Of a stretch of DNA of 64,000 bases, positions 33,980-41,914 are shown piece after piece. The notes beneath the pieces were generated by a model. That model had not been told where the DNA came from and did no database searches. It saw only the letters and a program-made list of their open reading frames with translations. Every line of letters begins with the position of its first letter. Position 1 is the first letter of the stretch. This DNA comes from DASSUW01 sp963844405 (GTDB lineage Bacteria; Actinomycetota; Thermoleophilia; Solirubrobacterales; Solirubrobacteraceae), in assembly GCA_963844405.1 (NCBI GenBank), contig CAWJNZ010000007.1:1054001-1118000 (forward strand). Direction: 5' to 3'. The translations under genes were made by a program, and so were the position numbers.

Positions 33980-34019
33980 GCCGGAAAGATCGACCGGCCG
34001 CGCGGATTCCGCTACCGGG

Positions 34020-35408
34020 TCAGGACCCCAACTTGTACGCCTCGATCGCCGGGCCGGTGTGGTTCCTGCCGGCCGTCGAGGTCCAGCGCACGCGGTAGGC
34101 CTGGCCCTTGCGGTGCGTCGCCCGCAGCCCGTACACGCCGCGCGAGGTGGTGTTGAGCCGCCGCAGGACGCGCCATCGCCGCTGGCCGGGCCGCCGCACC
34201 TCGATCGTCACGCGCGTGACCTCGCTCTGCGGCCGGATCAGGCCCCACAGCACGTCGGTCCGCCCGTAGCGCTCGACGGCCAGCGGGTTCGGGAACGCGC
34301 GGTAGGCCGGCTTGCGCTGGCCGTTGTGGCGGCGCAGGCCGCTCTCGAAGCCGCGGAAGCGGTAGCCCTCATCGCGCGGCGTGTCGTCGCGCATCAGGTA
34401 CTGCGAGAAGAGCGCGACGCGCGAGTTCACGTAGGCCATGTGCTCGGCGATCGCGTAGTACGCCGGCTGGCGCTCGTAGGAGACGCCGGAGATCCGGTCC
34501 GGCTCCGACTGGATGCCGAACTCGGTCAGGTAGATCTTCAGCCTGCGCGGCAGCCCGCGGGCGCGGCCGGCGCGGTTGAGCGCGTTGACCAGCCGATCGA
34601 GCACGCCGATCGTCACGTCGTTCTTGTCGGACGGCACGAAGCGCGGGCCGATGCGCGTCGTGTAGGCGTGGTGGGCGTAGCCGTCGGCCGGCAGCCGCGA
34701 GCACGAGCGCGTCTTGCGGTAGCGGTTGTTCAGGCACGACATGCCGCGCAGGAAGGTCAGCGGGTGCACGATGTTCTCGTTGCCGCGCGGCGACGTCTCG
34801 CCGATGAGGATCTTGTCGCGCCGGTTCTCGCGCACACTGCGGATGGCGCGGTGGGCGGCGAGGTAGAGCTTGCGGTAGTGCCCGGGCGAGTACGGCCGGC
34901 GCTTGCGGTACTGCGGCATCAGGAACTGCGGCTGGTTGGGCTCGTTCCAGATCGACCACGTGTCGACCTGCGCGCCGTAGCGCCGCGCGAGGGCGGTCAC
35001 GAACCGGCCGAACTCCTTCGGGCTCGGCCGGTCGAGGTTGCCCTTCTTGCTGGCCGTCGCCCAGCGCGGGACGGGCCCGGTCGGCGTGAGGATGACCTTG
35101 ATGCCGCGCGCCTCGGCGGCGGCGATCAGCCGGTCGACCCGGGCGAGCGCCGGGTATGCGTCGGGATCCGACGCGTTGAAGTCCGGCTTGCGACGGCGGT
35201 TGGGGCGGGGCGCGAAGGTCTGCCAGTAGACGAGCTGGCGGATCTGGGTCACGCCGAACGCGCGGATCTCGTCGAGCGTCGCGTCGCGCCGCGTGTCGTC
35301 ATAGAGCTCCTCGGGCGCCTCGAAGGTCATCACCTGGCGCGGCGATGCCTGGGCGGCCCCGGCGAGCAGGGCGAAGAGGGCGATGGTCAGGAGTGTGGTT
35401 CGCATCAT
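34020..35408 (-). CDS. Secreted glycoside hydrolase (GH5/GH39-like TIM barrel)
   Basis: This 462-residue exported protein has a signal peptide (MMRTTLLTIALFALLAGAAQA, cleavage after about residue 21) and a clan-A type barrel. Putative acid/base Glu is in WSIWNEPNQPQF and nucleophile Glu in IYLTEFGIQS. A C-terminal beta-rich segment of about 90 residues follows (TRVTIEVRRPGQRRWRVLRR). The start at 35408 is chosen because the signal peptide begins there and GGGGGGAA lies upstream. The substrate is unknown. Repeat copy B lies 52 bases upstream between this gene and the divergent kinase gene. Confidence 0.83.
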   Translation of the reverse strand: MMRTTLLTIALFALLAGAAQASPRQVMTFEAPEELYDDTRRDATLDEIRAFGVTQIRQLVYWQTFAPRPNRRRKPDFNASDPDAYPALARVDRLIAAAEARGIKVILTPTGPVPRWATASKKGNLDRPSPKEFGRFVTALARRYGAQVDTWSIWNEPNQPQFLMPQYRKRRPYSPGHYRKLYLAAHRAIRSVRENRRDKILIGETSPRGNENIVHPLTFLRGMSCLNNRYRKTRSCSRLPADGYAHHAYTTRIGPRFVPSDKNDVTIGVLDRLVNALNRAGRARGLPRRLKIYLTEFGIQSEPDRISGVSYERQPAYYAIAEHMAYVNSRVALFSQYLMRDDTPRDEGYRFRGFESGLRRHNGQRKPAYRAFPNPLAVERYGRTDVLWGLIRPQSEVTRVTIEVRRPGQRRWRVLRRLNTTSRGVYGLRATHRKGQAYRVRWTSTAGRNHTGPAIEAYKLGS

Positions 35409-35460
35409 GAGTTCCCCCCGAAACCGCGTGCGGCGGCTCAGGTTGCGGTCAGACAGCCTG

Positions 35461-35515
35461 GGGGGCCCGCCCAACGGGCCATTCCGTCATGAGCGATGTC
35501 CCGTTGGGCACCCCT
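35461..35515. repeat. Dispersed palindromic repeat, copy B
   Basis: A 55-bp element, the near-exact reverse complement of copy A, differing only by a small change in the loop. Unlike copies A and C it lies between two divergent genes, where a terminator is not needed, so the family behaves as a dispersed element rather than merely a terminator. Confidence 0.9.
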
Positions 35516-35521
35516 GGAGGG

Positions 35522-35527
35522 TACGGT
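35522..35527 (+). promoter_or_regulatory. -10 TACGGT for the phosphotransferase gene (leaderless)
   Basis: TACGGT is followed by nine bases and ATG 35537. The -35 region would lie inside repeat copy B. Confidence 0.55.
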
Positions 35528-35536
35528 GCCGGGCTG

Positions 35537-36595
35537 ATGACGGCGATCGTCGACACGCCGGAGCAGGCCGCCGAGCTGGACCTCGCGCCGCTGCTCGTCC
35601 GCCGTCCGCTGGAGGCGTTCCTCGACGAGCGCGGCCTCGGTGAAGGGCCGTTGGAGGCCGAGCCGATCGGCGAGGGGCACTCGAACGTGACGTTCACGAT
35701 CCGGCGCCGCGGCCGCGCCTGGGTGCTCCGGCGCCCGCCCCGCCCGCCGCTGCCGCCGTCGGCTCACGACGTGCTGCGCGAGGCGCGCCTGCTGAGCGCC
35801 GTCCAGGACGCCGACGTGCGGACCCCGCGCGTCCTCGCGACGTGCGACGACGACGCGGTCATCGGCGCGCCGTTCTACGTCATGGAGCTGATCGAGGGCG
35901 ACGTGCTGACCACCGAGCTGCCGCCGGCCCTCGAGGCCGAGGGAGCGCGGATCGGCGAGGAGCTCGTCGACGCGCTGGTCGAGGTGCACGCGGTCGACTG
36001 GCCGGCATGCGGGCTCGAGGGCTACGGCAAGCCGACCGGGTACCTGGACCGCCAGCTGCGCCGCTTCGGCGGGCTCTGGGAGCACAACCGCACGCGCGAG
36101 CTGCCGGTGCTCGACCGCGTGGCCGAGTGGCTGGCGCGGCACAAGCCGGAGTCGGGCACCGCGACCATCGTGCATGGCGACTACCGGCTCGGCAACACGA
36201 TGTTCGCGCCGGGCGCGCCCGCGCGCCTGAACGCGATCTTCGACTGGGAGCTGGCCACGATCGGCGACCCGCTGGCCGACGTCGGCTACATGGTCGCGAC
36301 CTGGTCGCAGCCGGGCGACCCCGAGGACGCGCTGCGCGGCCTCGGCGCCGTCACCCGGCGGCCCGGCTTCCCCACCCGCGAGCAGCTGATCGCCCGCTAC
36401 GAGGAGCGCTCGGGCCGGTCGATGTCCGATGTCCGCTGGTACATGACGCTGGCCCTCTGGAAGTCGGCGGTGTTCCTCGAGGGCTCGTACAAGCGGCGGC
36501 TCGCGGGCACCACCGAGGACGCGTTCTTCGACCTGCTCGAGCACGGCGTGCCGGCGATGGCCGAGCGGGCCTGGCAGACCGCCACGGGAGTGTGA
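35537..36595 (+). CDS. APH-type phosphotransferase family protein (ACAD10/11 kinase-like)
   Basis: This 352-residue protein-kinase-fold phosphotransferase has a catalytic loop TIVHGDYRLGNTMF and metal-binding FDWELATIGDPLADVGYM, typical of the aminoglycoside-phosphotransferase superfamily subgroup related to the kinase domain of ACAD10/11, which phosphorylates hydroxyacyl-CoA in mammals. ATG 35537 is preferred to 35489, which lies within the repeat, because -10 TACGGT is nine bases upstream. True substrates in this lineage are unknown, and antibiotic resistance is not implied. Confidence 0.83.
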   Translation: MTAIVDTPEQAAELDLAPLLVRRPLEAFLDERGLGEGPLEAEPIGEGHSNVTFTIRRRGRAWVLRRPPRPPLPPSAHDVLREARLLSAVQDADVRTPRVLATCDDDAVIGAPFYVMELIEGDVLTTELPPALEAEGARIGEELVDALVEVHAVDWPACGLEGYGKPTGYLDRQLRRFGGLWEHNRTRELPVLDRVAEWLARHKPESGTATIVHGDYRLGNTMFAPGAPARLNAIFDWELATIGDPLADVGYMVATWSQPGDPEDALRGLGAVTRRPGFPTREQLIARYEERSGRSMSDVRWYMTLALWKSAVFLEGSYKRRLAGTTEDAFFDLLEHGVPAMAERAWQTATGV

Positions 36596-36601
36596 GATAG
36601 T
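36596..36601 (+). promoter_or_regulatory. -10-like GATAGT for the Hcp-like gene (leaderless)
   Basis: GATAGT immediately follows the preceding stop and lies seven bases before ATG 36609. Confidence 0.45.
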
Positions 36602-36608
36602 CGCGCGC

Positions 36609-37091
36609 ATGGCGGCCGACTACTTCCTCCAGATCACCGGCGTCCCCGGCGAGAGCAAGGACGCCAAGCACAAGGACTGGATCGACGTCCTGTCGTGGTC
36701 GTTCGGCGAGTCGAACCCGAGCTCGTTCGAGCCCGGCGGCGGCGCGGGCGCGGGCAAGGTCCAGATGCAGGACCTCAACATCATGACCCGGATGAGCAAG
36801 GCGAGCCCGAAGCTCTTCCTGGCCTGCGCCACCGGGCAGCACATGAAGGAGGCCAAGCTCGTCGGCGTCCATGCCGGTGCGATGCAGCAGGAGTACCTCA
36901 CCTGGACGTTCAGCGACGTGCTCGTGAGCAGCTACCAGACGAGCGGCTCCCAGGGCGGCGACGAGGTGATGGACTCCGTGTCGCTCGCCTTCTCCAAGGT
37001 GCGGGTCGAGTACAAGCTGCAGAAGGCCGACGGCTCGCTGGACAAGGGGATCACCGCAGGGTGGGACCTCAAGTCCAACAAGAGCTTCTGA
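36609..37091 (+). CDS. Hcp-family (type VI tube-like) protein
   Basis: This 160-residue protein has Hcp hallmarks: start ADYFLQITGVPGESKD, then DWIDVLSWSFGES, a Gly-rich loop GGGAGAGKVQMQDLNIM, and the beta strands AKLVGVHAGAMQQEYLTWTFSDVLVSSYQ and KVRVEYKL. Hcp forms hexameric rings that stack into the type VI secretion tube in diderm bacteria. No other type VI component is visible, and the organism appears monoderm. The stop overlaps the CTG start of a methyltransferase (CTGA), so the two are made together. Tube-like assembly or another role is open. Confidence 0.88.
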   Translation: MAADYFLQITGVPGESKDAKHKDWIDVLSWSFGESNPSSFEPGGGAGAGKVQMQDLNIMTRMSKASPKLFLACATGQHMKEAKLVGVHAGAMQQEYLTWTFSDVLVSSYQTSGSQGGDEVMDSVSLAFSKVRVEYKLQKADGSLDKGITAGWDLKSNKSF

Positions 37092-38449
37092 CCGTCTACG
37101 ACCGCGTCCCGTACCCGGGGCACCCCTTCCCTCAGACGCACGCCGACCGCCTCGCCACGGTGGCGACGCTGTTCGGGCTGCGGCCGGCGCCGCCGGACGC
37201 GTGCCGCGTGCTCGAGCTCGGCTGCGGCGACGGCGGCAACCTCGTACCGATGGCCTACGCGCTGCCGGGCAGCGCGTTCTCCGGGATCGACCTCTCGGCC
37301 GCCGCGATCGAGCGGGCGCGCGGGCTGGCGGATGTGCTCGAGCTGCGGAACGTGCGGTTCGAGTGCGGCGATCTGGCCGAGGCGAGCGGCGAGTTCGACT
37401 ACGTCATCGCGCACGGGGTCTACTCGTGGCTCGCGCCGGAGGCGCGCGACGCCCTGCTCGCCGCCTGCCGCTCGTGTTTGGCGCCGGACGGCGTCGCCTA
37501 CGTCTCCTACGACGTCCTGCCCGGCGGTCACCTGCGCGAGATCACGCGCCAGATGCTGCGCTGGCACCTCCGCGACGTGGAGGATCCCGGCGAGCGGATC
37601 GCCGGCGCGCGGGCGCTGCTGACGGCCATCGCGGGCGCGCGGCCGGAGGGCGACGAGATGCGCGTGGCCGTGGAGCGCGCGCTGCGGCAGGGCGACGCGG
37701 CGCTCTTCCACGACGAGCTGGCGCCCCACCACGAGGCGGTGCTGTTCGCGGACTTCGTCGCCCACGCCGGCGCCCACCGGCTGCGCTTCCTGGCCGAGGC
37801 CGACGCCTTCGAGATGGACGCGGGCGCGCTCCCGCCCGAGCTCGCCCTTGGCGACACGATCGAGCGCGAGCAGTACCTCGACTTCTTCAAGGGCCGGATG
37901 TTCCGGCAGACCCTGCTGTGCCATGCCGGCGCGGACCTGCGGGAGGGCGGCCTCGACGTGGTGAGCGGCATGCTGGCGTCGACGCCGGTGCGGCGCGTCG
38001 GCGAGGACGAGTTCCGCGGGCCGCTCGGCACGACGCTGAGGACCGACCACGAGGCGGTCAAGGCCGCCTTGGTGCGGCTCGGCGAGGCCTGGCCGGCGGC
38101 CCTGCCGGTCGCCTCGCTGGGCGACGACCCCGCCGTCGCCGAGACCCTGCGGCGGGCCTATGCGGCCAACCTCGTCCACCTCCACGTGTGGGCGCCACGG
38201 CTGGCGAACACGCCGTCCGAGCGACCGGTCGCGACCGCGCTCGCCCGCCTCCAGGCCGCCGAGGGCACGCTCGTGACGACGCTGCTGCACACGAGCGTCG
38301 AGGTCGGCGACGAGCTCGGCCTGCGGCTGATCCGCCTGCTCGACGGCACGCGCGACCGCGCCGCCCTGCTGGCCGAGCTCGAGCGCCCGGCGGACGAGCT
38401 CGAGCGCAGCCTCGAGGGCCTTGCCCGGGTTGGACTCCTCGAGGGGTAA
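37088..38449 (+). CDS. SAM methyltransferase with regulatory domain; probable CTG start
   Basis: This 453-residue protein has a class I methyltransferase domain (SAM motif VLELGCGDGGNLVPMA near residues 37-54, then FSGIDLSAAAIERA and FDYVIAHGVYSW) followed by a long region like the methyltransferase regulatory domain, including IEREQYLDFFKGRMFRQTLL. Relatives start M-x-x-YDxVPYPG. Here that is only produced from CTG 37088 (MTVYDRVPYPGHPFPQTH), which overlaps the Hcp-like stop as CTGA. The alternative GTG 37061 would add nine residues and a longer overlap. The methylated substrate is unknown. Confidence 0.85.
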   Translation: MTVYDRVPYPGHPFPQTHADRLATVATLFGLRPAPPDACRVLELGCGDGGNLVPMAYALPGSAFSGIDLSAAAIERARGLADVLELRNVRFECGDLAEASGEFDYVIAHGVYSWLAPEARDALLAACRSCLAPDGVAYVSYDVLPGGHLREITRQMLRWHLRDVEDPGERIAGARALLTAIAGARPEGDEMRVAVERALRQGDAALFHDELAPHHEAVLFADFVAHAGAHRLRFLAEADAFEMDAGALPPELALGDTIEREQYLDFFKGRMFRQTLLCHAGADLREGGLDVVSGMLASTPVRRVGEDEFRGPLGTTLRTDHEAVKAALVRLGEAWPAALPVASLGDDPAVAETLRRAYAANLVHLHVWAPRLANTPSERPVATALARLQAAEGTLVTTLLHTSVEVGDELGLRLIRLLDGTRDRAALLAELERPADELERSLEGLARVGLLEG

Positions 38450-38455
38450 ACGCTC

Positions 38456-38511
38456 GGGGGCCCGCCCAACCGGCGGAGAACGTTCGGAGCGTCCGCCGGT
38501 TGGGCACCCCT
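38456..38511. repeat. Dispersed palindromic repeat, copy C
   Basis: A 56-bp element with the same outer arms as copies A and B (GGGGGCCCGCCCAACCGG and CCGGTTGGGCACCCCT) but a different core, GCGGAGAACGTTCGGAGCGTCCGC-like. It abuts the TAG stop of the minus-strand aldehyde dehydrogenase, as copy A abuts its neighbour's TAG. It lies between convergent genes. Confidence 0.88.
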
Positions 38512-40009
38512 AGCCTCGGTAGAGGAGCTTGCTCAGCCGCGCGATCAGCTTCGTGGTGCGCGCCCGGTACGGGAACATGTGGACGTCGCGCTTCATCGCG
38601 AAGCGCGTCACGAGGATCGCCTGTTGGCGCGTGTACTTGCGGATGCCGGCGGCGCCGTGGCGGACGCCCAGCCCCGACTCCTTCCAGCCGCCCATCGGCA
38701 GCTCGTACGCGAAGTAGTTGACGTTGGCGTCGTTGACGCACGAGTAGCCGGCCTCGAGCCGGCGGGCGATCGCCTCGCCGCGCGCGCGGTCCTTGGTCCA
38801 CACCGACGAGCCGAGGCCGTACGGCGAGTCGTTGGCCAACCGGATCGCCTCCTCCGCGTCCGCCACCTTCATGATCGGGACGGTCGGGCCGAACGTCTCC
38901 TCGGTCATGGCGGTCATCGTGTGGTCGACGTCGGCCAGCACGGTCGGCTCGAAGAAGCGGCCGGCGCCCTCGCGGGCGTGGCCTCCCGCGGTGATGCGAG
39001 CGCCGGCCTTGCGCGCCTGCTCGACGTGCTCGCGCACGACGTCGAGCTGAGGGGCGAAGGTGATGGCGCCGACCTCGACGCTGCCCGGCCCGGCCGCCGG
39101 GCCGACGCGCAGCGCCTTCACGCGCTCGGTCACGGCGTCGACGAAGCGGTCGTAGACCGGCGCTTCGACGTAGACGCGCTCGACCGACACGCAGGTCTGG
39201 CCGCCGTTCTGCATCGAGTAGTAGGTGGCGGCGTTGGCGGCGCGCTCGAGGTCGGCGTCGGCCAGCACGATCATCGGGTCCTTGCCGCCGAGCTCGAGGC
39301 CGACCGGCGTCAGCGTCTCGGCCGCCCGCGCCATCACCTTCTTGCCGGTGGCGGTGGAGCCCGTGAACATCACGAAGTCGACCTCGTCGATCATCAGCTG
39401 CGCCTGGTCGGCGCCGCCGACGATCACCTGGATCGCGTCGTGCGGCAGCCCGCACTCGCGGACCCCCTCGGCGAGCAGCAGCGAAGTGAGCGGCGTGACC
39501 TGCGAGGGCTTGAGCACGACGGCGTTGCCGGCGGCGAGGGCAGGGATCGCGTCGCCGAAGTTGTTGGTCAGCGGGTAGTTCCACGGGCCGATCACGCCGA
39601 CGACGCCGACCGGCGCGTAGCGGACGCGCAGCTTGCGGCCGAGGACGAACGGGTTCGTGGTGCGGACCTTCTCGTCGGCGAGGTACTTGGGCGCGTTCTT
39701 GGCCCAGAAGCCGCAGGCGCCGGCGCCGTAGAGGAGCTCGACGACGGCGGCGTCCTCGTACGTCTTGCCGCCCTCGTCGATGATCGTCTGCGCGACGCGG
39801 TCGGCGTTGTCCATCATCCACTTCTGCATGCGCCGCAGGACGCGGCCGCGGCCCTCGAAGCCGAGCGCCTCCCACGCCGGTTGCGCCGCGCGGGCGCGGG
39901 CGACGAGGTCGGCGACCTCGCCGGTCGGCGTGACCGGCAGGGTGCGGATCACCTGGCCGGTCGCGGGGTTCTCGACTTCGATGGTGTCGGCGGCGGAGAT
40001 CGTGGCCAT
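38510..40009 (-). CDS. NAD(P)-dependent aldehyde dehydrogenase
   Basis: This 499-residue enzyme oxidises an aldehyde to the acid. Cofactor and catalytic regions are visible: GPWNYPL at about 144, GSTATGKKV, LELGGKDPMIVLADADL with the general base Glu, and catalytic Cys in NGGQTCVSVERVYV. Unlike the usual soluble forms it ends in a basic, hydrophobic tail (FPYRARTTKLIARLSKLLYRG) suggesting membrane association, as in fatty or coniferyl aldehyde enzymes. The start is four bases after the cyclophilin stop, so they share a transcript. Confidence 0.92.
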   Translation of the reverse strand: MATISAADTIEVENPATGQVIRTLPVTPTGEVADLVARARAAQPAWEALGFEGRGRVLRRMQKWMMDNADRVAQTIIDEGGKTYEDAAVVELLYGAGACGFWAKNAPKYLADEKVRTTNPFVLGRKLRVRYAPVGVVGVIGPWNYPLTNNFGDAIPALAAGNAVVLKPSQVTPLTSLLLAEGVRECGLPHDAIQVIVGGADQAQLMIDEVDFVMFTGSTATGKKVMARAAETLTPVGLELGGKDPMIVLADADLERAANAATYYSMQNGGQTCVSVERVYVEAPVYDRFVDAVTERVKALRVGPAAGPGSVEVGAITFAPQLDVVREHVEQARKAGARITAGGHAREGAGRFFEPTVLADVDHTMTAMTEETFGPTVPIMKVADAEEAIRLANDSPYGLGSSVWTKDRARGEAIARRLEAGYSCVNDANVNYFAYELPMGGWKESGLGVRHGAAGIRKYTRQQAILVTRFAMKRDVHMFPYRARTTKLIARLSKLLYRG

Positions 40010-40013
40010 GTGC

Positions 40014-40472
40014 CTAACCGTTGGCGGCGAGCCGCTCGATCCGGGCTTCCTGCGTGGGCCGGTCGCGGGCGTCGGTCGCCAGCCCGCCGATCGTGTCGAC
40101 CACGTCCATGCCCCCGGCGACCTCGCCGAAGACCGTGTGCTTGCCGTCGAGCCACGGCGCCGCCGCGGTCGTGACGATGAAGAACTGCGAGCCGTTGGTG
40201 TTCGGGCCCGCGTTGGCCATCGCCAGCGCGCCGCGCACGATCTTGTGGTCGTTGATCTCGTCCTTGAACGTGTAGCCGGGCCCGCCGGTGCCGGTCCCCT
40301 GCGGGCAGCCGCCCTGGATCATGAAGTCCGGGATCACGCGGTGGAAGATCAACCCGTCGTAGAACCCGTCCTCGGCCAGGCGGCGGAAGTTGCCCACCGT
40401 CTCCGGGGCGTCCTCGTCGAACAGCTCGAGGACGATGTCCCCGTGATTGGTGGTCATCGTCATCTGCGACAT
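40014..40472 (-). CDS. Peptidyl-prolyl cis-trans isomerase (cyclophilin)
   Basis: This 152-residue cytoplasmic cyclophilin catalyses proline isomerisation in folding proteins. The catalytic Arg and surrounding residues are visible in FHRVIPDFMIQGG, followed by NTNGSQFFIVT and the Trp/His-type W-L-D-G-K-H-T-V-F-G segment. No signal peptide is present. ATG 40472 follows -10 TAGCCT by six bases; that hexamer begins with the TAG stop of the helicase gene. Length is typical of the compact actinobacterial form. Confidence 0.95.
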   Translation of the reverse strand: MSQMTMTTNHGDIVLELFDEDAPETVGNFRRLAEDGFYDGLIFHRVIPDFMIQGGCPQGTGTGGPGYTFKDEINDHKIVRGALAMANAGPNTNGSQFFIVTTAAAPWLDGKHTVFGEVAGGMDVVDTIGGLATDARDRPTQEARIERLAANG

Positions 40473-40478
40473 GCGACG

Positions 40479-40484
40479 AGGCTA
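40479..40484 (-). promoter_or_regulatory. -10 TAGCCT overlapping a stop codon (leaderless)
   Basis: On the minus strand the helicase stop TAG starts the hexamer TAGCCT, followed by six bases and ATG 40472. Confidence 0.55.
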
Positions 40485-41897
40485 GCGAGCGGGCTCGATC
40501 CGGAGCGTGTGGCCCCGGATCGACGCGCCGTCGACCGCGTCGGCGACACGCGCCGCCTCGCCGGCGGGCACCTCGAGCAGCGCGAAGCGCTCGAGCAGCC
40601 GCACGTTGCGCACCGCCTCGCCGTCGAGCCCCGCACGCGAGGTGACGGCGTGGATGAGGTCGGCCTCGGCCAGGCCGGCGGCGCGGCCGCCGGACGCGAT
40701 CAGCTTCGCGTAGTCGCCGCGGCCGTTGGCGTCGTGCGGCTTGCGGTGGCGGCGCGGCGGCTCCTTGGTCGGCACCGGCGCGACGTGCGCGCCCTCCGCC
40801 CACGGCGCGACCTGGGTGCCGGCGTGCTTCTCGATCGCCTCGAGGTCGCGGCGCTGGCGCGGCTCGATGAACGTGATCGCGCGCCCGCTGCGACCCACCC
40901 GGCCGGTGCGCCCGATGCGGTGCACGTAGACGTCGGGCGAGGTCGGGACGTCGAAGTTGACGATGTGGGTCACGTCCGCGATGTCGAGCCCGCGAGCGGC
41001 GACGTCGGTCGCAACCAGGACCGGGACGCGGCCGCCCTTGAAGGAGATCATCACGCCGTCGCGCGCGCCCTGCGACATGTCGCCGTGCAGCGCCTTGACG
41101 TTCATGCCCTTGTCGCGCAGCGTGCGGTAGAGCTGGTCGGTGCGGATCTTCGTGCGGGTGAAGACGATCGCCTGCGTCGGCCGCTCGGCCTCGAGCACGC
41201 GCACGAGCGAGGCGACCTTCTCCTGCGGCTTGGTCTCGAGGAAGAACTGCTCGACGGTGTCGATGGTCAGCGTCGCCGACTTGACCTTGATCGTCTCCGG
41301 GTCATACAGGTGGCGCTGGGCGAGGGCGCGGATCGGCGCCGGCATGGTGGCGCTGAAGAGCGCCGTCTGGCGGCCGTTGGGCGTGTAGCTGAGGATCTTC
41401 TCGACGTCCTCGAGGAAGCCGAGGTCGAGCATCTCGTCGGCCTCGTCGAGCACCACGTAGCGGCAGGAGTGCAGCATCAGCGAGTGGCGCGAGATGAGGT
41501 CGAGCACGCGGCCGACGGTGCCGACCACGATCGGCGCGCCGCCCTTCAGGTACGCCTGCTGGTCGCGGATCGGCGCGCCACCGAAGACCGCCACGGGGTC
41601 GATGCCGCGGTGGTTGCTATAGGCGCGCAGGGCCTGCGTGACCTGGATGCAGAGCTCGCGCGTCGGGGTGAGGATCAGCGCCTGGACGTCGCCGTCGCTC
41701 GGGTCGACGTGCTGGATCAGGGGCAGGCCGAAGGCGGCGGTCTTGCCGGTGCCGGTCTGGGCCTGGCCGATGACGTCGCGCCCGTCGAGCAGCACGGGGA
41801 TCGCCTGCTCCTGGATCGGGCTGGGTGACTCGTAGCCCACGTCCTTGAGGGCCGCGAGGATGTCCTCGGACAGCCCGAGTTCCGCGAATGTGCTCAT
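40482..41897 (-). CDS. DEAD-box RNA helicase (DeaD/CsdA/DbpA type)
   Basis: This 471-residue ATP-dependent RNA helicase has the Q motif (YESPSPIQEQAIP), Walker A AQTGTGKTAAF, PTRELCIQ, the DEAD box VVLDEADEMLDLGF, SAT in LFSATMPAPI, and HRIGRTGRVGRSG. After a basic linker (EPPRRHRKPHDANGRGDYA) a C-terminal RNA-binding domain resembling the DbpA RRM is visible (VRNVRLLERFALLEVPAGEA). Likely roles are ribosome assembly or cold adaptation. Start ATG 41897 lies 11 bases after TAAGCT, which begins with the stop of the upstream oxidoreductase. Confidence 0.95.
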   Translation of the reverse strand: MSTFAELGLSEDILAALKDVGYESPSPIQEQAIPVLLDGRDVIGQAQTGTGKTAAFGLPLIQHVDPSDGDVQALILTPTRELCIQVTQALRAYSNHRGIDPVAVFGGAPIRDQQAYLKGGAPIVVGTVGRVLDLISRHSLMLHSCRYVVLDEADEMLDLGFLEDVEKILSYTPNGRQTALFSATMPAPIRALAQRHLYDPETIKVKSATLTIDTVEQFFLETKPQEKVASLVRVLEAERPTQAIVFTRTKIRTDQLYRTLRDKGMNVKALHGDMSQGARDGVMISFKGGRVPVLVATDVAARGLDIADVTHIVNFDVPTSPDVYVHRIGRTGRVGRSGRAITFIEPRQRRDLEAIEKHAGTQVAPWAEGAHVAPVPTKEPPRRHRKPHDANGRGDYAKLIASGGRAAGLAEADLIHAVTSRAGLDGEAVRNVRLLERFALLEVPAGEAARVADAVDGASIRGHTLRIEPAR

Positions 41898-41908
41898 TCC
41901 GACCGATG

Positions 41909-41914
41909 AGCTTA
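41909..41914 (-). promoter_or_regulatory. -10-like TAAGCT overlapping a stop codon
   Basis: TAAGCT begins with the TAA stop of the quinone oxidoreductase and lies 11 bases before the helicase ATG, so any leader would be only a few bases. Confidence 0.4.

Noticed and set aside
35537..36595. Antibiotic-resistance phosphotransferase
   Set aside because: The sequence fits the broad ACAD10/11-type phosphotransferase subgroup; nothing indicates an aminoglycoside substrate or a resistance context.
36609..37091. Type VI secretion locus
   Set aside because: Only the Hcp-like gene is present; no sheath, VgrG, baseplate, membrane-complex or ClpV gene is visible in the window.
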